Source: JBCBCP01 sp039178165
GTDB lineage: Bacteria > Pseudomonadota > Alphaproteobacteria > Rhodobacterales > Rhodobacteraceae
Direction of reading: 5' to 3'
Length of the DNA: 13,077 nucleotides
Assembly (NCBI GenBank): GCA_039178165.1
Contig: JBCDFL010000088.1
Location: 1-13,077, forward strand
This document shows positions 7,414 to 12,316 of this stretch, piece by piece. The stretch's first letter is position 1, and each line of letters opens with the position of its first letter. The translations under genes and the position numbers were made by a program. The notes beneath the pieces are model-generated. The model was not told where the DNA came from, did no database searches, and saw nothing but the letters and a program-made list of their open reading frames with translations.

Positions 7414-8289
7414 ATGCAGATCGTCCTGCACACCGGAGCCCACTTTACCGAGGAAGAGCGCCTTGCCCGGTGCCTGTTGCGCAACAAGCAGGACTTCTCG
7501 CGCCGGGGCGTGTCGGTGCCCGGGCCCTCGCGCTACCGCAAGATGATGCGCGACACGATGAACGCGCTGGCGGAGACGTCGCCCGCCCCCGGCGCGCGCG
7601 ACGTGGTGCTGGATGCCATCCTGGACGATGAAGACGCAGACCGCGTGATCCTGTCGATCCCCCATTTCTTCGCCGCGCCGCGCGGCTCGCTGGGGTTTGG
7701 GCAGCTTTACCACAAGGCGGCGGAGCGGATGGCGACGGCCCAGGCCCTGTTCCCGCACGATCAGATCGAGCTGTTCATGGCGGTGCGCAACCCGGCGACA
7801 TTCCTGCCGATGCTGGCGACGCAAATCCCGGCGGAGGGGCTGCAATCCTTCTTTGCCCAGACCGACCCGCTGGAGTTGCGCTGGTCCGACACGTTCAAGG
7901 CCATCCGTGCCGCCGCCCCGCAGGCCGCCATCACCGTGTGGTGCAACGAGGACACGCCCCTGATCTGGGCGCAAATCATCCGCGAGATGGCCGGGCTGGA
8001 GCATGGGACCAAGATCGTCGGCGGCTTCGATCTGCTGTCCGAGATCATGAGCGCGGAAGGCATGGCGCGCTTCCGCGGTTACCTTAAAGAGCATCCCAAC
8101 ATGACGGAGATGCAGAAGCGGCGCGTGATCGCCGCCTTCCTCGACAAGTTCGCCATCGAGGACGAGATCGAGGAAGAAATCGACATGCCCGGCTGGACCG
8201 ACGACCTGATCGAGGACCTGACCGACGCTTACGACGAGGACGTCGCGGAGATCGCGCGCATTCCGGGCGTCACCCTCATCGCCCCGTGA
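7414..8289 (+). CDS. Uncharacterised protein, possible degenerate sulfotransferase-like fold
   Basis: This 291-residue soluble protein has no signal peptide or membrane segment. I do not recognise a named family with certainty. The opening QIVLHTGAHFTEEERLARCLLRN, followed by RRGVSVPGPSRYR, has the layout of bacterial sulfotransferase-like P-loop proteins (LHIGAxKTGTTxLQ..L..N...L...G...PG). However, the K-T-G-T-T core is replaced by F-T-E-E-E. A second element, LFMAVRNPATFLP (120-132), resembles the sulfotransferase 3'-phosphate-binding strand with Arg125. The C-terminal 60 residues are very acidic (IEDEIEEEID near 240-260, then DDLIEDLTDAYDED). The start ATG has only a weak purine-rich stretch before it. 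The stop overlaps the GTG of the following hydrolase, so the two are probably co-translated. It may bind a substrate rather than catalyse transfer. Confidence 0.75.
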   Translation: MQIVLHTGAHFTEEERLARCLLRNKQDFSRRGVSVPGPSRYRKMMRDTMNALAETSPAPGARDVVLDAILDDEDADRVILSIPHFFAAPRGSLGFGQLYHKAAERMATAQALFPHDQIELFMAVRNPATFLPMLATQIPAEGLQSFFAQTDPLELRWSDTFKAIRAAAPQAAITVWCNEDTPLIWAQIIREMAGLEHGTKIVGGFDLLSEIMSAEGMARFRGYLKEHPNMTEMQKRRVIAAFLDKFAIEDEIEEEIDMPGWTDDLIEDLTDAYDEDVAEIARIPGVTLIAP

Positions 8290-9218
8290 CCGGTTGGCTG
8301 GATGTCACCGGCGGGCACCGTCTGCGCTACACACAAGTGGGGACCGGCGCCGCGCCCGCCATATGGCTGCACGGCGGGCCGGGCGGCGGCATGCACCCGG
8401 GCCAGGCCGCGCTATTCGATCCGGACCGATACACCGCGGTGCTGTTCGACCAACGTGGCTGCGGGCAATCACAGCCACACGCTGCTGAGAACCTCGCGGC
8501 GCTGGAGGCGAACACGACCGCGGACCTGATCGCCGATATCGAAGCGCTGCGGGCGCATTTGGGCATCGCGCGCTGGCTTGTCGGCGGCGGCTCGTTCGGC
8601 TCGTTCCTGGCGATGACCTACGCGCAGGCGTATCCGGAGCGGGTGACGGGCCTGGTGCTGGCCGGCGTCGCCAGCAGCGCGCCGCGCGATCTGCACTGGC
8701 TCTATGGCGAGGTCGGCGCGTTCTTTCCCGAAGCCTTCCACGCGTTTTGCGCCCATGTTGACGCGCACGGGTCCACCCAGGCGCGGCTGGAGGCGTACCG
8801 GACCGCGCTGGCCGGCCCGGACGCCCAGGCGGCGGCCGATGCGTGGTGCACTTGGGAGATGGCGATTTTCGGCGGGCACTGGGACGACCAGCCCGGCAGC
8901 CGCTACGCCGACCCGGCCTTCCGCCTGGGCTTCGCGCGGCTGTGCGCCCATTATTTCGCCGCCGGGTGCTTTGTGGCGCCGGACCTGATCGAGGCCAATA
9001 TGGACCGCATCGCGCATATCCCCGGGGTGATGATCCACGCGCGGTTCGATCCGTCGGCCCCGCTGCGCACGCCCTGGCTGCTGGACCGGATGTGGCCCGC
9101 CGCCACGCTGGAGATCCTGCCCGGCAACGCCCATTCCGCCCTGTCGGCGCAGATGCAGACGCGTATCCGCGCCGCCACGGATCGCATGGACCCGTTTGCG
9201 GGTCAAAACGCAGAGTGA
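8286..9218 (+). CDS. pip: Proline iminopeptidase-type alpha/beta hydrolase (peptidase family S33)
   Basis: This 310-residue cytoplasmic enzyme is predicted to release N-terminal proline from peptides. Signature pieces of proline iminopeptidases are present: HGGPGGG (oxyanion region, 29-35), the block DQRGCGQSQPHA (55-66) with NTTADLIADIEALR (76-89), the nucleophile elbow GGGSFGS with Ser103, the acid Asp255 in HARFD, and His283 in GNAHSA. Length is close to the family norm of about 310-320. GTG start overlaps the upstream stop as GTGA with no separate ribosome-binding site. Small departures from the family are GGGSFG instead of GGSWG and GNAHSA instead of AGHSA, so a different acyl-peptide or ester substrate is possible. 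The last codons carry the first copy of a 28-bp-period palindrome array that continues up to the next gene. Confidence 0.9.
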   Translation: MTGWLDVTGGHRLRYTQVGTGAAPAIWLHGGPGGGMHPGQAALFDPDRYTAVLFDQRGCGQSQPHAAENLAALEANTTADLIADIEALRAHLGIARWLVGGGSFGSFLAMTYAQAYPERVTGLVLAGVASSAPRDLHWLYGEVGAFFPEAFHAFCAHVDAHGSTQARLEAYRTALAGPDAQAAADAWCTWEMAIFGGHWDDQPGSRYADPAFRLGFARLCAHYFAAGCFVAPDLIEANMDRIAHIPGVMIHARFDPSAPLRTPWLLDRMWPAATLEILPGNAHSALSAQMQTRIRAATDRMDPFAGQNAE

Positions 9219-9289
9219 CCCAAAAGCGGGCCACAAACAGGATTGACCCAAAACCGGGTCACTGCGTAAAGTGACCCCATTATGGGTCA
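9188..9289. repeat. Four palindromes TGACCC-N6-GGGTCA at exact 28-bp period (predicted operator array)
   Basis: Copies are at 9188-9205 (GGACCC..GGGTCA), 9216-9233 (TGACCC..GGGCCA), 9244-9261 (perfect) and 9272-9289 (perfect). Start-to-start distances are 28, 28 and 28. The 6-base centres (GTTTGC, AAAAGC, AAAACC, CATTAT) and the 10-base spacers differ, so what is conserved is the dyad and its phase rather than a copied unit. Copy 1 lies in the end of the hydrolase gene, copy 2 includes its stop codon, copy 3 overlaps the predicted -35 of the SatD gene, and copy 4 covers the SatD start codon. This is what a cooperatively bound dimeric DNA-binding protein would need; the downstream SatD protein, with a C-terminal helix-turn-helix, is the nearest candidate. 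Confidence 0.85.
9243..9272 (+). promoter_or_regulatory. Candidate promoter of the SatD/DUF3307-like pair
   Basis: TTGACC (9243-9248; five of six consensus bases) and TAAAGT (9267-9272; four of six) are 18 bases apart. Initiation would fall around 9279-9282, at the ATG itself, and no Shine-Dalgarno is present, so the message may be leaderless. The -35 is embedded in palindrome copy 3 and the start region in copy 4, which suggests repression by occlusion. Confidence 0.5.
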
Positions 9290-9938
9290 GGCACCATCCA
9301 ACGCGATCCTCATGGGGGACATCATCGGCAGCGAGCGGGCGGAGATGGCGCCGCTGCACGCGCGCTTCAACGCCGAAATCACGCGCCGCAACGCCGCGCT
9401 GGAGGGGGCGCTGGTCTCTCCTCTGACGATTACGCTCGGCGACGAATTCCAAGGCCTTTTCGCCCGGCTGGAGGACGCGGCCCGCACCGCGCGCGACATG
9501 CGCCTCGCGCTGCTGGAGGATGGCGTCGCCTGCCGCTTCGTCATCGGGCAGGCGCGTATCGACACGCCCGTGAACGCAGAGCGGGCGTGGAACATGATGG
9601 GGCCAGGCCTGGGCCGAGCGCGCGACATGCTCAACGAGAAGCGACCGCACCAGTTCTACCGGTTCTCCCTGCCGGATGCGCCGCTGACGCAGACCCTGCT
9701 GGAGGCGATCGGCCGGGCGATGGGCGTCATCGAACGCGGCTGGACCGCGCAGCAGCGCCGTGACATCGCCGCTGCGCTGGGCGGGGCCAGCGCACAGGAC
9801 ATCGCGGCGGCGCGCCAGGTGCAGGATCATAGCGTCTACAAGGTGCTGCGAGCGGGCGATTACGACACCTACGCCGCGCTATGGGACGCGGCCTCCGACG
9901 CGCTGGCCGCCCTGGACGCGGAAGGGGTAGGCAAGTGA
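9282..9938 (+). CDS. SatD-family protein with cyclase-like fold and C-terminal helix-turn-helix
   Basis: This is a 218-residue cytoplasmic protein. The N-terminal AILMGDIIGSE (8-18) and TLGDEFQGLF (51-60) are SatD-family signatures. By eye the chain also follows the order of class III nucleotidyl-cyclase domains. A first metal-type aspartate is Asp13 in GDIIGS, a beta hairpin carries Asp54 in LGDEF followed by a long helix, then come CRFVIGQARID (84-94) like the cyclase RIGIxxG strand and AWNMMGPGLGRARDML (102-117) like the G-xx-VN-A-RL segment. Residues 154-198 (WTAQQRRDIAAALGG then AQDIAAARQVQDHSVYKVLRAGDYDTY) look like a helix-turn-helix. No biochemical role is firmly known to me. The gene starts inside a four-copy palindrome array and overlaps the next gene by GTGA. 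Confidence 0.88.
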   Translation: MGQAPSNAILMGDIIGSERAEMAPLHARFNAEITRRNAALEGALVSPLTITLGDEFQGLFARLEDAARTARDMRLALLEDGVACRFVIGQARIDTPVNAERAWNMMGPGLGRARDMLNEKRPHQFYRFSLPDAPLTQTLLEAIGRAMGVIERGWTAQQRRDIAAALGGASAQDIAAARQVQDHSVYKVLRAGDYDTYAALWDAASDALAALDAEGVGK

Positions 9939-10357
9939 CCGAGATCGGCCAAGCGCTCGCCTCCATCGCCATCGCGCTTTTCGCCCTCACATGGCTGGGC
10001 AATTGGGCGCTGCGGCTGCTGTTTAGGGTCTTCGGCCTCTCCCCACCCGACGCCCCGGCGGACGGCGCGAGCACCCCGCCACCCGCGGGGCGCATCATTG
10101 GCATCTTCGAGCGGCTGGTCATCGCAGCCGGCCTCATCACCGGACGGTGGGAGGTTCTGGCCGCCGTCATCGCGCTCAAAAGCGTCGCGCGATTCAAAGA
10201 GCTCGAAAGTAAGGACTTCGCCGAATACTTCCTGATCGGATCGCTCTTCAGCATCCTGTGGGGCGTGTTGGTGACGGCGGCGTGGCTGTCCTACGACCAG
10301 GCGCAGGGGCTGGGCCTGCGCGACGCGATCCGCGCGCTCTACGCCGCCGCGCCCTAG
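9935..10357 (+). CDS. Short membrane protein resembling the C-terminal half of DUF3307 proteins
   Basis: This 140-residue protein has a GTG start overlapping the SatD stop (GTGA); no independent ribosome-binding site is seen. Residues 4-30 form a first hydrophobic helix, followed by a proline- and alanine-rich linker (about 36-55). Then comes a block reading GRIIGIFERLVIAAGLITGRWEVLAAVIALKSVARFKELESKDFAEYFLIGSLFSILWG (about 54-112). That block corresponds to the second half of DUF3307 membrane proteins (G-xIG-xLER ... AAKSxxRF ... AEYxxIGTLxS). The N-terminal half of that family is absent, so this is a short variant rather than a full-length member. Strict coupling to SatD suggests the two work together, possibly as a membrane partner of a cytoplasmic sensor. 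The stop codon shares a CTAG with the convergent GFA gene. Confidence 0.8.
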   Translation: MTEIGQALASIAIALFALTWLGNWALRLLFRVFGLSPPDAPADGASTPPPAGRIIGIFERLVIAAGLITGRWEVLAAVIALKSVARFKELESKDFAEYFLIGSLFSILWGVLVTAAWLSYDQAQGLGLRDAIRALYAAAP

Positions 10358-10761
10358 CCCGGCCGCTTGTCGAAGGTCGGCATGCCGTCCGGAATTTCGT
10401 GATAGCTGGGCAGATCGCAGGTATAGATCGCGACCTTCGGCCCGCCGTAGTCCAGCTCCGGATCGTCCAGCGTTCCGATCTTCACCACGCTCAGGCCCCG
10501 CTCACGGATATGGGTGAACAGGTGCGTGCCGCAGCGCGGACAGAACGAGCGCAGCCGCGGCGCCGCCAGATCGTCTCGCTCGAACTCCGCCGCCTGGCCT
10601 TGGGTGATGCGGACGGTGTCCGACGGCACGGTCATGAAATAGTTCGGCCCGCCTCCGGTGATGTACTGACACTCGCGGCAATGGCACTGCGCCTTGAGCA
10701 CCGGCTTGCCCGTCACCTCGTAGCGGATGTCACCGCAATAGCATCGCCCCTGCATCGGCAC
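10354..10761 (-). CDS. GFA/CENP-V-domain zinc-binding protein
   Basis: This 135-residue cytoplasmic protein has the complete GFA fold signature. It includes CYCGDIRYEV (7-16), the zinc-site CHCRECQ (26-32) followed by ITGGGPNYFMTVP, and the second zinc-site FCPRCGTHLF (73-82), with a PELDYGG-type tail at about 100-107. GFA-domain proteins were named after glutathione-dependent formaldehyde-activating enzyme, but most members are uncharacterised and the activity should not be assumed. Two starts are possible: GTG at 10761 and ATG at 10755. The purine block AGAGGGAGGGG just upstream suits the ATG slightly better, which would remove two residues. It lies 42 bases downstream of gapR on the same strand and may be read through from it; its 3' end overlaps the convergent DUF3307-like gene by 4 bases. 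Confidence 0.92.
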   Translation of the reverse strand: MPMQGRCYCGDIRYEVTGKPVLKAQCHCRECQYITGGGPNYFMTVPSDTVRITQGQAAEFERDDLAAPRLRSFCPRCGTHLFTHIRERGLSVVKIGTLDDPELDYGGPKVAIYTCDLPSYHEIPDGMPTFDKRPG

Positions 10762-10803
10762 GCCCCTCCCTCTTTGGTCCGGGCAGCCTAGCGCGAGCGC
10801 GGC

Positions 10804-11079
10804 TCACATACCAAGCGCTTCCTTGTACATCTCCAGCACCGCCTCTTCCTCGGCAATGTCGTCGGGCTCGCGCTTGCGCAGGGCGATGACCTTGCGCATC
10901 ACGCGGGTGTCGTAGCCGCGCGCCTTGGCCTCGGCCATGACCTCTTTTTGCTGGTCGGCGAGGTCTTTCTTCTCCTGCTCCAACCGTTCGAACCGCTCGA
11001 TGAATTGGCGCAGCTCATCGGCGGTGACGCGGTAGCTGTCCGGCACGGCTTGCGGGTTTTCTTCCAAAATGTCGTTCAT
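10804..11079 (-). CDS. gapR: GapR-family (DUF2312) nucleoid-associated protein
   Basis: This 91-residue basic/acidic coiled-coil protein belongs to the alphaproteobacterial DUF2312/GapR family. Caulobacter GapR is known to bind AT-rich, overtwisted DNA ahead of polymerases and to assist topoisomerases in replication. Family features are the heptad-rich LRQFIERFERLEQEKKDLADQQKEVMAEAKARGYD (23-57), the basic VMRKVIALRKRE (60-71) thought to contact DNA, and the terminal EEEAVLEMYKEALG. The ATG at 11079 is preceded by GGAGG with a 5-base spacer, which fixes the start; the frame remains open far upstream but those codons lie antisense to the next gene. The mRNA leader contains an 8-bp GC-rich hairpin just before the ribosome-binding site. 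GapR is normally a chromosomal housekeeping gene, so this region is unlikely to be a plasmid-only segment. Confidence 0.95.
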   Translation of the reverse strand: MNDILEENPQAVPDSYRVTADELRQFIERFERLEQEKKDLADQQKEVMAEAKARGYDTRVMRKVIALRKREPDDIAEEEAVLEMYKEALGM

Positions 11080-11097
11080 CTGCGCCTCCACTGCCAA

Positions 11098-11121
11098 GGC
11101 CCCTCGCTTAGCGGAGGGGCC
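11098..11121 (-). promoter_or_regulatory. GC-rich hairpin in the gapR leader
   Basis: GGCCCCTC (11098-11105) and GAGGGGCC (11114-11121) are perfect inverted repeats around an 8-base loop, with two further GC pairs possible inside. On the minus strand the stem ends about 8 bases before the GGAGG of gapR. Neither side has a T-run, so an intrinsic terminator is unlikely; a leader structure or an operator are the alternatives. Confidence 0.5.
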
Positions 11122-11139
11122 CTGGCCGCGCAACGCGAA

Positions 11140-11168
11140 TTGCATCATCGCCCGCCGCCGTGGCATGT
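11140..11168 (+). promoter_or_regulatory. Weak candidate promoter of the BtuF-like gene
   Basis: TTGCAT (11140-11145) is followed after 17 bases by GCATGT (11163-11168), with the ATG 7 bases further on. The -10 is poor, so confidence is low, but no ribosome-binding site is visible before the ATG at 11176 and a leaderless start would fit. Confidence 0.25.
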
Positions 11169-11175
11169 GGCGCCC

Positions 11176-11949
11176 ATGAGCCCCACCCGCATCATCTGCC
11201 TGACCGAAGAGACCGTGGAGACGCTGTATCTTCTGGGCCAGGCGCACCGCATCGTCGGCGTCACCGGCTACGCCGTGCGCCCGCCCCAGGTCCGGCGCGA
11301 GAAGCCGCGTGTCGGCGCCTTCACCAGCGCCGATGTGCCCAAGATCCTGGCGCTTGAGCCCGATCTGGTCCTGACCTTCTCCGACTTGCAGGCAGAGATC
11401 GCCGCCGATCTGATCCGTGCGGGCATAGCGGTGCACGCCTTCAACCAGCGCAGCGTCGCCGGCATCTTGGACATGATCCGTACCTTGGGCGCCCTGACCG
11501 GCGCGCGCGGCCAGGCCGAAGCGCTGGTGCGCCGATGCGAGGGCAACATCGCGCGCCACAGGGCCATCCCGCGCCCGCACAGGCCCCGCGTCTATATCGA
11601 GGAATGGGACGAGCCCCCCATCGCCGGCATCGCCTGGGTCTCCGAATTGGTGGAGATCGCAGGCGGGCGGGACGTCTTTGCCCATCTGCGGACCGAGCCG
11701 GGGGCCAAGGCGCGCATCCTCGATCCCGCGGACATCATCGCCGCCGCGCCCGAGATCATCGTCGCCTCCTGGTGCGGCAAGCGGGTGCGGCCCGAGCGTA
11801 TCGCCGCCCGGCCCGGTTGGCAGGATATCCCTGCCGTCGCCGCGGGGCGCATTCACGAGGTCAAATCGCCCCTCATCCTCGCCCCCGGCCCCGGCGCGCT
11901 GACCGACGGGCTGGACGCACTGGCCGCGGCGCTCTGGACCGGCCCCTAG
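11176..11949 (+). CDS. BtuF-like cobalamin/Fe-siderophore-type periplasmic binding domain protein without signal peptide
   Basis: This 257-residue protein consists of one helical-backbone (class III) binding fold as in BtuF. The N-lobe includes RIICLTEETVETLYLLGQAHRIVGVTGY (5-32), PRVGAFTSADVPKILALEPDLVLTFSDLQ (45-73) and a long linking helix. The C-lobe includes WVSELVEIAGGRDVFA, ILDPADIIAAAPEIIVASWCG and IPAVAAGRIHEV. These are the usual landmarks of vitamin B12-binding ABC receptors. The first residues, MSPTRIICL, go straight into the first beta strand, so no export signal is present; upstream in-frame codons do not encode one either. No ABC permease or ATPase adjoins it. A cytoplasmic cobamide- or metal-chelate-binding role is therefore as likely as uptake. 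No clear ribosome-binding site precedes the ATG; GTG at 11167 is an alternative. Confidence 0.85.
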   Translation: MSPTRIICLTEETVETLYLLGQAHRIVGVTGYAVRPPQVRREKPRVGAFTSADVPKILALEPDLVLTFSDLQAEIAADLIRAGIAVHAFNQRSVAGILDMIRTLGALTGARGQAEALVRRCEGNIARHRAIPRPHRPRVYIEEWDEPPIAGIAWVSELVEIAGGRDVFAHLRTEPGAKARILDPADIIAAAPEIIVASWCGKRVRPERIAARPGWQDIPAVAAGRIHEVKSPLILAPGPGALTDGLDALAAALWTGP

Positions 11950-11963
11950 GGCCCAAGCGGGGC

Positions 11964-11992
11964 TTGCACCGCGGCGCGCGCGGCGCTACCTG
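11964..11992 (+). promoter_or_regulatory. Candidate promoter of the 80-residue membrane protein
   Basis: TTGCAC (11964-11969) and TACCTG (11987-11992) are separated by 17 bases, with the ATG only 6 bases further. The -35 lies in a 13-base sequence (GGGCTTGCACCGC) that also occurs at 6432-6444 upstream of the YceI gene. No ribosome-binding site is visible, in keeping with a leaderless transcript. Confidence 0.4.
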
Positions 11993-11998
11993 CCCGCC

Positions 11999-12241
11999 AT
12001 GGATACCGGCGCGCCCTCCCCGATCTTCGAATACCTCATCTGGGGCGGTGCCGCCCTGTCCCTGCTTGGCCTTGCTGGGCTGATCTGGTGCATCATCCGC
12101 GTCAGCCGCGCCAAGCGCGCCGGCCTCGATGACGCGGCGATGCGCGAAGTACTTCAGCGTGTGGTGCCGATGAACCTTGGCGCGCTCTTTACCTCCGTTC
12201 TGGGGCTGATGCTGGTGATCTTGGGCATCTTCGGCAGCTGA
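11999..12241 (+). CDS. Small two-helix membrane protein of unknown function
   Basis: This 80-residue protein has two predicted membrane helices, about residues 11-34 (FEYLIWGGAALSLLGLAGLI and on) and 58-78 (MNLGALFTSVLGLMLVILGI). They are joined by a short basic and amphipathic loop (RVSRAKRAGLDDAAMREVLQRVVP). I do not recognise a named family. The open frame with clean membrane-protein character, a positive-inside loop and its own promoter-like element support it as a real gene. It lies 49 bases after the BtuF-like gene and 66 bases before the persulfide dioxygenase gene, all in the same direction. No function can be assigned. Confidence 0.8.
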   Translation: MDTGAPSPIFEYLIWGGAALSLLGLAGLIWCIIRVSRAKRAGLDDAAMREVLQRVVPMNLGALFTSVLGLMLVILGIFGS

Positions 12242-12282
12242 TCCGGCAAAAGGCTTGCCTCACGCCGCAGCCTGCCCCATCT

Positions 12283-12316
12283 TGAAGACATATTCACGGA
12301 GGTAGATATGTCTTCA
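12283..12316 (+). promoter_or_regulatory. 11-bp perfect inverted repeat enclosing the ribosome-binding site of the dioxygenase gene
   Basis: TGAAGACATAT (12283-12293) and ATATGTCTTCA (12306-12316) are exact reverse complements around a 12-base loop (12294-12305) that contains the Shine-Dalgarno GGAGGT (12298-12303). The start codon at 12308-12310 lies in the right arm. As RNA this would put the ribosome-binding site in a loop and lock the AUG in a stem; as DNA it is a 34-bp operator-like palindrome. Confidence 0.8.

Noticed and set aside
9188..9289. The 28-bp-period repeats as a CRISPR array
   Set aside because: The period of 28 includes an 18-bp palindrome and only 10 bases between copies, the central 6 bases vary, the array runs into a coding gene and a start codon, and no cas gene is present.
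8469..9830. A 453-codon minus-strand open frame spanning the hydrolase and SatD genes
   Set aside because: Composition is of the antisense type, it crosses two well-supported plus-strand genes and the palindrome array, and shows no family motif.
11098..11121. Hairpin as an intrinsic terminator
   Set aside because: There is no T-run on either strand after the stem, and the divergent genes on both sides begin rather than end here.
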